Made by a program: the position numbers and the translations under genes
In this document: positions 33,100 to 46,149 of the stretch, piece after piece
Numbering within the stretch: the stretch's first letter is position 1
How the letters are laid out: each line of letters begins with the position of its first letter
Notes under the pieces: model-generated
The model's database searches: none
Seen by the model: the letters and a program-made list of their open reading frames with translations, nothing else
What the model was told of the DNA's origin: nothing
Source of the DNA: Lycium barbarum
Lineage: Eukaryota > Streptophyta > Magnoliopsida > Solanales > Solanaceae
Direction: 5' to 3'
DNA: 64,000 bases
Assembly (NCBI RefSeq): GCF_019175385.1
Contig: NC_083344.1
Location: 21,646,380 to 21,710,379 of the forward strand

Positions 33100-36086
33100 T
33101 GTTGACACCTAATTTTTTACCTCTCGTAATTTATTTCAATCACTCAGAATCCCCGGATAATAAATAAATGAGCTGAGCATTTTTAAAAAGCCTTTAGTGA
33201 TTTTTATAAATTTTCCAGATCAATATTTCTTTCCCTTAAATTAACAAAAAAGGATTTTCAGGCATTACAACTTTTATTTAGAGATTAATGAGCATTTTCA
33301 TGATATTTTGTTAAATTTAATGAAAAAAAAGGGAAGAGAGAGATAGAGGAGGGGTCTTATATAATTATTTAAAATTATTTTGTAAATACTTCTTTCCTTT
33401 TATTTTATCTTTGAAAATTTGAATAATTTACATAATTTAAGTAATTAACCATTTATCCTTTTTAACTTCTGATTTTTTAAGCATAATTTCTCTTAAATGT
33501 TTTAATTAGGCTAATTAATTAATTAAGATGTAATTGTTGCAAAATTGAGCTTTTTTGTATAGATATGTTTTTGCCTTGGCCATAATTAATTTAGTCAGCC
33601 CATAATTTAAAGAAATTAGAGTTGTTTTGCAAAATCAACCTGTTAATATTTGATTTGAAGTAATAGGTTTAATTTAATTTCCAAAATTGATTAAAAAGGT
33701 CGTAATTAAAATAATTATGCTAGGTTGATTAATTAAGGCAATTTTAGGCCCATTAACAACTTGATCGACTTTTTAAATTTATTTTAATAAAATAATTACG
33801 GCCTAATTTTTCCATAATTAAAATTTCCTCCAATTTTAATTTTCTTTCTAATTATTTGTTTTTAGGTATTAAATATACCCAATGTATACACCAAGTATGC
33901 ACATTTTATACACTTGGCGTATACATGGAAATAAGGCCCCATTTAAATTAAATTCGGATTTGGACCCAGTCTAGCCCAAGCCAAACTGTGACCCGGCCCA
34001 ATCTTTTTAATTAAACAATCAGTATACACCCCCGACCCCCCACTCAAACCCTTATTTCATTTTTTCATGCCCCCTCCCCCTCCCACTCGCTTCTCTCTCT
34101 CTCTCCTCCTTTCCTTTCTCGTGAAAACCTAGATAGTCCCCATGCTTTTCCCGCCTCTCTCATGCCAAAAATGGCATTTTTATAGGTGTATGCTGACATG
34201 CACAACATTTGTATGCCCTTTGTGGTGAAATATCACATATGCACTTGGTTCCACAACTTCTTTTGTCCAAATGTGGTAATGAATCCTTGCTTTACTCTAT
34301 TTTTTTCAAATTTTTAGTCAAAATCATCATTATCTTTGCTTTTAAGTTTATTTTTTCTTGCATTATTACTGTTGGTCTATGTTTGTTGGGTCAGATTGAC
34401 CCAAAAAGGGGTAAGATCTGACCGTATGATGTCTTACATTAGATCTAGGTCGTTGATTTGTTGGCTATTTGGTTTTGACTATGAGAAAGGGGGATTAGTC
34501 CCACACCGATTGTTGTTTGGTTTCAATACAACTTTGGGGTTCAAAAAATAGAACCCCAACCCAACCCTCATACAGGAACAAGTGGAAAAAGGGTGAGCAA
34601 AAATAGCAAAGAAATATATAGAGAAATTTAAGGAAAAAGGAAGTTGAAAAACTTAGATTTTTTGAAAAAATTCTTAGTAAAAGAATTTTTAAAAACCTAA
34701 ACTGATAATTGGGGTTTTATAGTTAAAATATTTTGTCCTTACTTTATCTTTTTTGTGTGCGTGTGTGTGTGGGGCGGGGGGGCTGGGTTGCTGAGATTTA
34801 GAAGCATAGAGGCTCCCAAATCCGTTCTTTTCGTGGTTGTGCACCTAAATGGTAAACCTTAATTTAATTCATTTCATTTTGTTATTAAGTATTCTACCTG
34901 GTTAAAGTATGTTTGTAGGTTAGTTATGTTTATATATTTGATGGTGCTTATTTGCTAAGTATGCCTTGTTTGGTTCTGTGCTTAATCTGTGTTTTATTTA
35001 ATACAAACACAGTAGGAATTAGTGTAAATGTTATTGTGAAGTCCATTTAGGAAGTAGACTGCTTGTATCACTTATTGGTTTTGTTTGTTCATGGGGTCTC
35101 AAGGTTCTATGTTCACTATAAAGATGTGTATGTGAAATGCTTTTGAAAATCCCTTTTCCTTTCCCTTGTCTTTTATTGAATGTTTTGTTAGATTATTGAT
35201 CATGATCCTAAGTAGAGTCAACATAAGAAGTTCAACTTATTAAAAAAAAGGGGAGATGAAATAGTCTATGTGTTTGTACAGATGAATGTGGATGATTTGC
35301 TGGTAGTGTGTGCTTATGATTACAGTTAAGTCCCATACTTGATTGAATAGTCATGAACTGCCCATATTGTGAAGTGAAGTCCTTTTTGTCAAAGGTCTTA
35401 ACTGTGTTTGTTTGAACTTGGCTAGTTGGTTTGGACACAATTCGTGATATGGTCTCTTTCTTTTGAAAAATAAGTAAATAAATGAACACTTAGATAGAGT
35501 ATGAACCTGTTTGCTGAATCTCTTAACATATAATAGTAGGTTACCTTATTTCTTCTTTCATTTCCTCTTAAATGATCTTACCTAGAATAGAGTAAAACAA
35601 GATAAGTCAATGGTGTGTTTGTTTGTCAATTAATACTAAAACATAGAAGTATCAGGTTCATGTTTTAAGCTTGTAGATTAGTAGGTTGTTCATGGCAGTA
35701 TCTGTGGTTGCGTTATCATCTAATGTAGGCTAGACTATGTGTAATCACCTGTGATTTGTGGCAAATGTGTGCCAATTGTCCATGACTTATAGTAAATCCT
35801 AGAACCATTATGATTAAGGCATTTAAATGTGAATTTTGTTTCCCTTTTTTGGTTTGTTCAAGGCTGATTTTCTTGACTGAATTTGTTGCCTATACACATG
35901 GTGTTCATAACTTGTTCTGTTGGATTATGTCACAAGTCCTTCACCTGGGAATAGTCTACTCCTAAATATGCAGAGTTTGATAAAAAGGGGAAAGTGAAAA
36001 TGGAAAGGGGTGGTTAAATGTAGGAACTATAGGGTTAAGTCCTTATTTAAGACTAATTAGAGTTAATCTAGTTGACAACTGGTTAA
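33100..36086 (+). repeat. RT-0 LTR, interrupted by RT-4
   Basis: Starts TGTTGACACCTAATTTTT, the usual LTR start of Tat-type elements in such genomes. It is A/T-rich and non-coding, with a CT-rich leader-like stretch (34060-34125) and a GT run near 34760. A 13-bp inverted repeat with one mismatch, GTATACaCCAAGT / ACTTGGcGTATAC, lies at 33884-33896 and 33912-33924. The end is not reached: RT-4 begins at 36087 and the other part should lie beyond the window. Confidence 0.65.
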
Positions 36087-39019
36087 TGTCACGACCCAAT
36101 TCGGGACCGTGCGGGCACCTACCTTTCCCACCTCGGTAAGGGAATCCTTTCATTTAATAACACATCAATTAAACAACAAATCATTTAAAGCATTAGATAA
36201 TAAAAAATACAGTGGAACTCCATAATATATTCAATAAACTCAAGTATTTATATGATTACAACAATACATGATTACTGACTCAATACACTCTCCCATGACC
36301 TGGTCAAGACTAGTACAAGAGCGACTACAATTTTAGATTACCATTATGTTCTAAGACATCAACCTCCATCCCCGAATGAAGTGGGAGGAGATCTTCCAAA
36401 TAGGCACCGCACATTCCACTTCATATCAAAATCAACAGCCGAAACAATCTACACCCCAAAAAGGGTGTAGCAAGTGCAATATCAGTACAATCCCCACGTA
36501 CTGCGTAAGTATCATAGGCGACAATGGTTAGTAACACATATTGGTAAAAGAATTCACAAACAACCATGATAATCACCAAATCAAGTCATATGTCTATATA
36601 CCGCACATCACAACATCAATACCTTTAGATCAGAACTGCTCCCTGACAACTACAAGTCAAATATCACCAGTGCAAATTCCCAATACATAAATCCTTATAT
36701 CGTTCATTTTAGTCTAGGAGTCAACTCTTCATTATAACGCCTTTTATCCTACATCACTTGGAAACAAATCAAATAACTAATTTTATGGAGGGTGCTCTGG
36801 GTAATTCAACAGGCACAAGTCAACAAGTATAAATCAAATGTAATCAAATCCAAATACACATCATCGCTTAAGTAAAACCGCTAATCCCCAAACATGCCAA
36901 GCCTGAATACATCCAATCCAAACCCAACATCTCAAATCAAGTCATAATGCAATGCAATGCAATAATGGTATGACTGCAATGCAATGCCATGAAAATGCGG
37001 TGTACACATGTACTCCGGACGGAAATATCGATGTCTCGGTAGTACAACACAGCGTGACTCACGAAGTCGAAGTGTCACCCGTCCCAGATCTTTGCCCAAC
37101 AGATAGACGGTCTTTGCCCGGGGGGGTTCTCAACGGCACCACTCGGGGGGATCTGCGGAGCCCATGCATTAACAATAATTTCAGAACTAATATCGGATTT
37201 CGGCCATGCAACAGCGATTCCGAAATTGTTCATCCGACATCAGCCTTCTGACGCTACTCAAGTAAAAGAGTTTTATCAAATAACAATTTCACTCAATCAG
37301 CGATTTCGGAATGAACATCAGACATCGGCCATATCACGTCACTCAAGCAAAACTGAGCTCAACACATCAAGTGTTCATCAGTATCATCAATATCTCAACA
37401 GTGTATCATGAAAATGTGAGTGCGTGCAATGCATGAATCACATCAATAATCATGCTCTATATCACAAGTACCAACAATGGGTACGCCAACAATATATCCG
37501 AAGCATAAATACCAACAGTGGGTATGCCAATAATACAAAAATCAGGATGATAAAACATGATCCAAAATCTGCCAATGACTCATGGCGTCATGCCGGTACA
37601 ATATAGCAAGCAAATCACACATACCAGGGCGACTAGTCCCAAACACACCACAGATTAAGCAAGTCGATACACATTATTACCACTTCCCCTAACTCACCCT
37701 AATAGATTAAAACAAGTACATTCACCACTTGCACACAATCACTTCCCCACACTTAATCCAGAACTTAGTCACAACCTTTGGTACTTTTTATCCTTCCATT
37801 TTTCAACTAGGTTCGTTATTAATGGTATAACACGATGTTCCACATATTGCGGAATTTCCTATCATAAGGCATAAATAAATTACGTACCGTCCACTACTCC
37901 CAAGTCACATAAATTCCACCAATATTCAAGAACCAAACCAAACAACCTAAACAGTCTACAGGACATAAGACTGAACACATAAATCACACAACAATACCAT
38001 TCTAAGGTTCTATCCCAAATCTCCAGTTCCTATACATGCATTCACTGTTCCTTCTAATACACGAATATATGAAACTAACCGGAGTCTACCGAAAAGGAAG
38101 CCATAACCTACCTCATCACCGAGCTGGTGCCACGAACATCCATTGATTCTTTCAATCGATCACCGCATCGCAATCCGCACGAAATAGCTTGGAGACAACC
38201 ATGATACCCAAGATTATCAATTTCCATTTGAATCCTTCATAAGAGATTTGGATTAATAGGGAGGTGTGGGGTCTTAACCCACTTCTAGCTTCCCTCCATA
38301 CCAATGCTAAGTGATTTACCAATTTTCAAGCTTATATTCGGAAGAACCCATTTCCAAGATTCACACAAGAATTTATTCTTAAAGTGAAGGAATGTAGAGA
38401 TCTAGATTATTAACCTTTTTTTTTTTTGCATGAAGAACATGGAAGATTGTTTAAAGGGAATTTATATGGAAATGTTGCCCACCCATCATCTCCCCAATTG
38501 TAGATTACTAGAAACACCCCTAAATGATTCTCTAGGTGAATATGTTTAGGATTAATTTCCTAAGTGGAAGGAAGGTTAGAGGGTGTTAAAAGAACTTATC
38601 AAGACTAAGAATCTCATTTTTAGGCTTTCCCACTGAATTGGGCGGCTGGCATTTAGAGTTATAAAAAATGGGACAATTCCCGAAATGATCTTTTAAATAG
38701 GGAAATTCACTGTGTGATACCGCCCCAGCGGTGCCGCTAAGGCAGCTAAGAGGCCACCATGGTAGATATCTGGTCATGTGCGCTTACCGCTACGGCGGTA
38801 TATAAACCGCTACAGCATCACCGCAGTAGCGAAAACACCACCGCTATGGTGGTTAAGCTGAGCCTGGTGGCCCATGCTTCTATCCCTTATGCGATGCGTT
38901 CAACGATGTTGGTTGACTTAAATTATCTTTAGAACATACTAGACAAGGACACTTTTTTAAGGAGCCATAGTTTTGGTCTTCCTTCGAAATTCACAGTAAT
39001 GACGAAGCGGGTCGTTACA
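36087..39019 (-). repeat. RT-4 3' LTR
   Basis: 2.93 kb, TGTCACGACCCAATTC...GGGTCGTTACA on the + strand. The stem CAGTAC-aatccccac-GTACTG lies at 36483-36503. A TACCAACA(A/G)TGGGTA unit is repeated at about 37468 and 37510. CCGCTA/TAGCGG palindromes lie near U3 (38706-38865). It matches 62609-64000 over the available length. Confidence 0.82.
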
Positions 39020-40570
39020 TCAGATACCAATTGATCAATCGTTCGTCCCCAAACGGCATGTGAACCAACCTGCACTGACTGGTGATCCATTTAGTAGCCA
39101 GGACTTAACAATACAATCTCACTCTCGTATCTCGAATTTAACAGGAAGGAATAAGGCGAATGACGTAGTCGGGAACCTTTCCTGACTTAACGCCCTTAGA
39201 CGTAGTCTCAATAAGATCACCTGGTTACAAGTGGCATCCCTGACTCGCGTACCCCCCCCCCTTCCCCCCCACTATATTGGTGATCGTCACTGAAACTTCT
39301 CGCACTAAATTTGCATAAATTTTGGAGTCATTTGGTTCACAAAAGCCTTATGAGGTATTAAGGCAAGAAATACTTTAAGGTAAGGAGTGGTTGCGAGAGG
39401 TTCACCACTAGATGTACGGCTCTATATACCTCGACGTATTAAAAATCCTAGGGACGGAGTTGGAAACCGCTATAGCGGCTGCTTGACTGAGGGTACGGTA
39501 TCGCCACATCGCTAACTTTGGACGCTGCGGCGGTCACCAAAAACTTTCCAGGACACTGCCATGACCGCTCCCTTACCGCTATGGTGACACCGCAGCAGCG
39601 GCTACGTTGACACCATAGCAATCCTGCTGGCAGCATATGAAGGGACATTGGTCCCTTTTTCTTCACTATCCACTCCAACCCATTCGAAAAACCTCTCCCC
39701 ATTCCTCAAAACTCCTACCCCCACTTCACTCCTAATCCAATTAAAAATCTATCAACTCCCTACTCTCCTTGCTTAACAATAACCAGCCTGCCAAAACACC
39801 CACTTTCTCTTACCCACAAAAGAATAAGGAGAAGAAGAAGAGCCAAGGAAAAGAATCCATCTCCATTCACTACTTCGCTACAAGATCAAGCAAAATTTCA
39901 TCTTCCCCTTGCTCCAAAGTTAATCAACAACACTGCACTCAGAAAAACAACCTAGGGGTTGGTATTTTTGGTATCACAAGTTGGGATTTTGAAATTTGGG
40001 TAAACATAAAATTAGGACGAATTTTTGAAGTAATCTGAACTAGTTAATCTTTAGGATAGCCTTCTCTTTGAACTCAACATGATTATAACATAGATTTGAG
40101 CCGCAAAACTTGAACATAGTAAAGAAAAATTCTTCTAATAGATTCTGGAGTTTTTCTCAAAATTTGGGCTAGTTTGTTGTTAGAATAGCACCCCAATGGG
40201 GTTTAAACTTCATGCATACTAATTTTTTGCTCGATCTATGCTTCAAAACAAGTTTTTGATCCATAAAGTGGGGTTTGAAATCTAGAATTCTGGGTTTGCT
40301 GTCGGGTAAGGTGATACCGCTATAGCGGTTCACTGACCGCTACAGCGGTGCCGCTAAGGCACTTAGTTTACCACTGTGGCGGTACTCAGAAATCTATTGT
40401 GACCTCTGTGGCGATCTGCAGATCGCTGTAGTGGTTGTTACAGATTCTGCAGCTATTCAGTTCGCTGCCAGGCATTCCTTTACTCAATTTTTCGTGTTGA
40501 TTCTTGCTAGAATGACATGCAACTGATAAGACACAAGAATTGACACACTTCTATTTTCTTTCCAGACGCT
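39020..40570 (+). other. RT-4 internal: pre-PPT stem, poly-C tract, palindromes, leader and probable 5'-UTR intron
   Basis: CGTTCG-tccc-CAAACG at 39040-39055 is the pre-PPT stem on the minus strand. C9TTC7 at 39252-39270 gives a G-rich minus strand. CCGCTATAGCGG-type dyads cluster at 39465-39610 and 40310-40440. From about 39640 the + strand becomes CT/CA-rich like a plant 5' leader. TATTTTCTTTCCAG ends at 40565, 5 bp before the ATG of the next gene, a textbook splice acceptor. The donor is unclear (a GTTGGTATTTTTG near 39958 is one candidate). Confidence 0.55.
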
Positions 40571-41916
40571 ATGGCTGAAAATAAAGAACAAGTATGTCAG
40601 ATCCAAGGAGCGGTACACTAAAACGAGAAAGTGCCCATTTATGACAAACTCCCCACTCGTCAACGTAAACTGCTACACTTTAACCAGAGGTCTATTACCT
40701 TACTATTGGAGCAGGGATTTGATATGATACATGTGGAACGGCGGGCTCCGAATTTTTGGAACAGGTTGGTATCGACCAAATGGACTCGTTTGGTCCGAAA
40801 CTTGGGTGATTTCAATGAGTCTTGGGTAAAGCAATTCTATGATATGCGGCCTTCGATTGACTGGGATGCCCCCAGCCCGGTTATCATATTAAGAGGCACT
40901 CCAGTGAAAGTGGGGTCAAGGGCTATCAACCAGATTTACTAGTTCGATGATCATCCAAAGGAGCCCTATGAGAAGAAGACGACAGAGAAGACTTTTATGT
41001 GGTTGGCCACCCAGTTGGTACAGGTGGGTGATATGGTGAAGACTCTCTGGGCTCGTGGTAGGGACACGATATATAGTGACCATTTTATTGCTGAGGCCAA
41101 GAGATGGCTGCACATTGTTAGCCGTCGGGTCCACCCTTCCTCAAACACCCATGATGTGTCCTAGGCCCGTTCTCTTGTTATTGCTTGCGTCGTTGCCGAC
41201 ATACCTGTAAATGTGGGGGCGCAAGTCATTGCGGAGTGGAAGAGGTTCGCGGATAAGGGTGGGGGAAGCTTTATGTTCCCTTCTTTGATCACCTTCTTAG
41301 GCCAGAAGGCTAAGGTTCCAGAGGAGGATGATGATGATTGGGTCCAGCCTGATGCCCCTTTCAATCCGTTGAAGGCGAAGGGTTACGAGACCGCGACTGT
41401 CAGTTGCAAGAAGAGAAAGGTGGACGATGCAGGCGAAGGGGGAAGTAGAGCTGGGGATGGCACTGGTGAAGGGGATGATGCTGAGACTGGGGCTCCTCGT
41501 GTCCAGTGTCACTTTAAGCGCATAGATTCGCGCTTTGATGAGATAGAGGCCATGTTTCGAGCGATGTCCATGCCTTCTGGCGATTCAAGTTCATCAGGTG
41601 TTGCTGCTAGAGACCCTACCCAACAGGAGATGAAGGGGTATTTTGATACCCAGACACAGATGAGTGAGTCACTCACCACCTCTGGACCGCCTAGACCACC
41701 TAGGCTAAAAACCATGGTGAGCTTCGCATTTATTTTGATAAGGAGAGGATGAAGAACAAGGCGCGCGACAAGCTTAGCATCACGTTTTGCAGGGTTTCTA
41801 AGGGGATGTGGGGTAGCATGTACCCCAATGTGCTGCTACCAGTGGAGGATGATGATGATCCAAGCAGTACTCCTTCGAGAGTGGTCCCCGAGAGGATGGC
41901 AGTCGGGGTAGGTTAG
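40571..41916 (+). pseudogene. Putative plant transposon protein-type gene, antisense in RT-4
   Basis: ATG at 40571 just after a strong splice acceptor. One frame runs to 41752 with stops at 40619-40621 (TAA), 40940-40942 (TAG) and 41162-41164 (TAG). A frameshift near 41706-41711 then leads into a frame that ends at 41916. Recognisable blocks are EQGFDMIHVE, ESWVKQFYDMRPS, VKVGSRAINQIY, FMWLATQLVQ, SLVIACVVADIPVNVG, GGGSFMFPSLITFL and an acidic DDDDWVQPDAPFNP tail with Lys-rich and Ser-rich parts. This matches the plant family annotated as 'putative plant transposon protein' (recalled, not searched), whose biochemical role is unknown. It reads opposite to RT-4. Confidence 0.65.
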
Positions 41917-42288
41917 ATGATGTTGGTGGTGGCAACTCTAATGATGACGGTTCGACTAGCATGCAGACAGCCTAGAGATTCCTCCCTTTTTTTATGCTTG
42001 GTTACCCTTTTAGAGCCTTTATTTCTGGACAATCTTTTATTGGTTTGCCTTGTCGGCTTGCATGTTGGGAAAATTTTCTTTTCCTTCATTGGTTTGCATC
42101 TTTCTTTTTGGATGATTTTGGTTTTTGGTTGGCCTAGTTTATGGCTAATGTTTTGATAATTTGTTTCGGATGCCGAACTAGCTAGCTTCTTTGTTTTTGG
42201 TAATGGTTGTTGGTTTTGTAGTGGTGACTTGAGTAGTTCTTGCCCTTGTCAGGCTTATTTTATGTGACTGCTGCTGGTAGACCTTTGT
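41917..42288 (+). other. 3' tail of the antisense gene region in RT-4
   Basis: T-rich + strand sequence like a 3' UTR, no ORF of note. It ends with tttgt (42284-42288), the RT-5 target site; RT-4 resumes at 62094. Confidence 0.45.
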
Positions 42289-42917
42289 TGTCACACCATG
42301 ACGAGGAGTATGACGGGCTCCGCCCGTGGGCCGGAGACCACCTGACTTAACAGTTACTTTGAACATCATATACCGTAATTCAAAGAACACCTACAGGCAG
42401 AAAAATCCCAACACAAAAATATCCGATAATCCAACATCTGTCTACACATGCGAACTGGCAAGGTCGCTACGACATAACGAGTATCATAATCCGGCAAGGC
42501 TAACAAGAGAGTATCACATACCAAAACAAGACAAACATGACCGTACACAATATTTACATACCCCACTATGTCTATGAGCATCTAAGAGTGTATAGATGAA
42601 CATTTATTACACTAGCAAAAAAGTACCAAAAGATAGCAAGTCCGGAGTAGTGGCACTTGCTGATACTGCTGAGCTGGAAAAATCCTACTGTGGTCGCTCC
42701 TCAATAACCCTGTCAGAGCCTGCAGTACGAAATGCAGCGTCCCGTGCAATGGGACGTCAGTATGGATAAAATTACTAAGTATGTATGGCTAGAAGCAATA
42801 ACATAAGTAGGATGGAAATCTAAATAGGTTCGAGGTAATCTGTCGTTCTATAACTTACCATGTGTAATGCATGAACCTTAACAATCATATGTAAGTAAGC
42901 ACATGTATATATGTATA

Positions 42918-42993
<76 letters not shown>

Positions 42994-44535
42994 TATGTCA
43001 TATAAGTGTTAGTGTTGCGGAACGTGCAGCCCAATCCATATATGTTAGTGCCGAGGAACGTACGGCTCGATCTATAAATGTAATATGTTAGTGCTGAGAA
43101 ACGTATGACCTGATCCATAAATATAATATGTTACCTATACATAATGCAAATATAATGCATGCAAGCTTATATGAAAGCTACAACTTTATCGGAGTGACGT
43201 AAGGTTGGTAACCTCTGATTTATATTATGGAATTCGTGTCAAATCCAAAGAAATAACTTAATGATGATAAACATGATAACATACCAAGAATAAATCAAAT
43301 AGCTAAGACATTAAGATTTGAGCGACATAACATAGGAATGGAGTGAATTTTATTATGGAACGTTCATATTCAAGCACAAATTGGATTCGTGCCAAGGAAG
43401 GAGAGAAGCGAACACCTTGCATACCTTATTCGTCAAGCCACCACTTAAAAAATCCCTTCTTCGGTGTCTTCCCTTCACCCGAACCTATACAATGAGAAAC
43501 ACATCTTTAATCATACTTTCCCATCAACTTATAAGCACTAATTATCGAAGACTAATTTGGGTTACGAAAATTTGGGCAGCATCTCCCCTATACTGTCTAC
43601 TTCCTCCAAATTCCAAAACAACTCCCAAACAATACCAACAACATCAACAACAATATCATCAAGATTCTACAAGATAAAGATGTATATTTTCATTCAAAAC
43701 TCTCATCAAACTTCAATTCATAAGTCAACAACACCAACACAATAATTATAACTCTTATTCTCATAAATATTCCCAAATAAACATTAATGAAGAGAGATCC
43801 ATACCTTACCTTTACTAAAATATCAAGATCTCCAATATTTAATTTAAGTCCAAGCCAACCCCAACGAAAAACGGAACTATAATCGCGGCTACACGTTATC
43901 CGGATCTCAATTAATACTCCGTTACTAAAATATTACTCAAAATCCTCACTTTGTGATGATTATAGGCTCTGATATGTTTGCTGAACTTCATGGAATACTT
44001 CAAAAAAAATATTATGAAGAAAAATAGGGGTTTTACCCCTTATATAGTGGATTAGAGTCGGTTGGCACCGACTCTAAAATCTTTCTGCGCGTTCGTGCAG
44101 CCTTGGGGCCCGTTCGCGCAGAGTTTGCCAGTGCTACTCTTTGCATTCGTGCCACCCCTTGGCGCGTTCGCGAAGGGTTAAGCCCTGCACTAGTAGTCCG
44201 TTATAAAATGCTCATAATTCTCTATTCCGACGTCGGATCGACACGCGGTTTATTGCGTTGGAAACTAGACTTCCCGAACTTCACTTTAGGCTTTTATTTC
44301 ACTTCAAAATTCCTCTGTACCATAAGGTATTTCTTCCTCAAGTAGGGCCAAAATTACCCCTCTTATTTCCTCCAAAATCCAACAACTTACTTTTCTTAAT
44401 TCGCTTGCCCTCCAATCCTTCCGCGGCTTATTATGTGGACTTAAACCCTCATAAACATAAAATAAGCGCATCTAATCTCATATACCTCCTGAAGGGCAAC
44501 TCGAATCTCAACATACGAAACTACAGGGTGTAACA
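42289..44535 (-). repeat. RT-5 3' LTR
   Basis: 2,247 bp, TGTCACACCATGACG...GGTGTAACA on the + strand. GCGCGTTCG-type dyads near U3 lie at 44085-44180. The TGACGTAAGG block is at 43188-43219. Three tandem units of GG(A)ACGT(A/G)(C/T)GGC(T/C)CGATC with an AATATGTTA spacer lie at 43015-43130. The CAGTAC stem is degenerate (42758-42775). Confidence 0.92.
42903..42985. repeat. (AT)n microsatellite in RT-5 3' LTR
   Basis: About 80 bp of AT dinucleotides. A shorter run of about 50 bp sits at the matching place in the 5' LTR (60533-60583), so the microsatellite predates insertion and changed length afterwards. Tyr-Ile open frames over it are artefacts. Confidence 0.97.
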
Positions 44536-44583
44536 TTCTCCCTCCCCCCCCCCCCCCTTTAAAAACATTCATCCTCGAATGTT
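44536..44583 (-). other. RT-5 polypurine tract (with G14) and stem
   Basis: On the minus strand AAAGGGGGGGGGGGGGGAGG then GAGAA precedes the LTR; the G run is 14 long. AACATTCA (44564-44571) and CGAATGTT (44576-44583) form the family stem with one mismatch. Confidence 0.9.
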
Positions 44584-44767
44584 GGACTACTTAAAGTATA
44601 ATCCTACATTTCAAATTTTACGAAACTTTAGTAAAGTATCTTTTGCAATTGGAACACTGCTAATTCCTGCTTATCACAATTCCAATTTATATGTCTTGTA
44701 GGATACCATACTCGATGACACATATAACAATTATAATAATATTTCCCGTCATATTACTCTCAAGGGG

Positions 44768-45983
44768 TTAAATATGACTTTTACCTTGTAAGTGATTTGC
44801 AGACAAAAAAGCATCTTGTAAGGATTCCCCCGTAATAGTATCATCTGTGGCAGGGAATAAATGGGGATAATTGGACTTAATTTGTGCTTCAGCTTCTCAC
44901 ATCATCTCTTCCCTCTCTTTACTTCTCCATAGAACCTTTACTGAAGCAACATCTTTGTTTCTAACTCTGTGGACTTGTCGATCGAGAATAGCAATTGGTT
45001 CCTCCTCGTATGTCAGATTTTTTGTAACTTGTAGATCGTCAATAGCTATGATTTTGGAGAGGTCTCTCATACATTTTCTTAGCATGGATACATGAAAAAC
45101 TAGATGAACCACTTGCAGTTCTAATGGCAGCTCCAATTTATAAGCCACCTGGCCTACCTTTCGCACAATCTTATAAGGTCCGATATATCGGGGACTGAGC
45201 ATCCCTTTCTTACCAAATCGCATCACGCCCTTCATAGGTGATATTTTCAGCAACACCCAATCACCTACCTAAAACTCCAATTCTCGTCATCGTACATCTG
45301 GATAAGATTTCTGATGACTCTGAGTTGTGCGTAACCATTCCTGAATAAGCTTTACCTTTTCAATGTCTTGATGAACAAGGTCTGGCCCAAATACGTTTGC
45401 TTCTCCGACTTCAAACCATCCGGTGGGAGATCTACACTTCCTACCGTATAAAGCTTCATATGGAGCCACTTTGATACTAGCATTATAGCTATTATTATAA
45501 GAAAACTCTGTCAGGGGAAAATGATCATCCCAACTCCCTTGGAAATCCGGTACATAGGCTCGTAACATATCTTTCAAAGTCTGAATAGTCCGCTCTAAGA
45601 TTTACCCGTGTCCCAAGGCTTTCCTTAAAAGATTTTCAGAACTTTGCCGTAAACTAAGTGCCTCTCTCCGAAATAATTGACGCCGGAATGCCATGAAGAC
45701 GCACAATCTCCTTAAGATACAACTTAGCATAGTCTTCAGCAGCACAGGTAGTTCTTACTGGCATGAAATGAGCTGATTTAGTTAACCTATCAACGATCAC
45801 CCAAATAGAATCGAATTTGCAACGAGAACGGGGAAATCCCGTGACAAAATCCATATTAATCACTTCCCACTTCCACGCTGGGATCTCCATTTCTTGTAAT
45901 AAGCCACTGGGTTTCTGTTGTTCAATCTTTACCTGTTGGTAGGTGGGGCATTGAGCTACAAAATTAGCAATATATTTCTTCAT
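44768..45983 (-). pseudogene. pol: RT-5 pol: integrase and chromodomain
   Basis: The integrase zinc finger has CPTYQ where the family has CPTCQ, so one metal ligand is lost. In the core, INMDFVTG keeps the first Asp but the second motif reads ISERG instead of ISDRG, a catalytic Asp to Glu change. SYNNSYNASIKVAPYEALYGRKCRSP follows in a separate frame after a deletion near 45600 that removes the Glu-bearing segment. The C-terminal part (SPRYIGPYKI, VFHVSMLRKC, VKVLWR) leads to a chromodomain whose Trp codon is a stop (MM*EAE near 44900), and YPHLF. It ends at TAA 44770-44768. Confidence 0.88.
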
Positions 45984-46149
45984 ACCATTCTACAAATAAA
46001 AGCCCTTGAGATCATGGTACATCTTGGTGGATCCGGGATGAATTGAATACCGGGAGTAATGAAATTCTGACATAATCCTATCTCGAATACTGGTTACGTT
46101 CGGAACTCACAAACAACCTCAATATTTGAGAATACCATTTGAATCCAAT

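Larger units (their letters stand above)
3410..36086 (+). mobile_element. RT-0: disrupted Tat/Ogre-type Ty3/gypsy retrotransposon
   Basis: The oldest element of the stack and host to all insertions downstream of 3410. Pieces that belong together are 3410-5039 (end of pol and 3' spacer), 22045-22507 and 31726-33099 (non-coding 3' region) and an LTR from 33100. RT-1 is spliced in at 5039/22045 and RT-3 at 22507/31726, each with target duplications, which is why the parts read in order on the + strand. The 5' part (5' LTR, gag, protease, RT) is missing: the element is truncated or interrupted at about 3410. Lineage is judged from the integrase and from the long non-coding region between pol and 3' LTR typical of Tat elements. 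Confidence 0.7.

Noticed and set aside
36087..39019. RT-4 left LTR as a solo LTR
   Set aside because: The flanks gttaa and tcaga do not match, and the pre-PPT stem plus the second copy at 62609 show a full element.
42885..43118. Open frames rich in Tyr-Ile on both strands (also 60466-60687)
   Set aside because: They are translations of the (AT)n microsatellite in the RT-5 LTRs.
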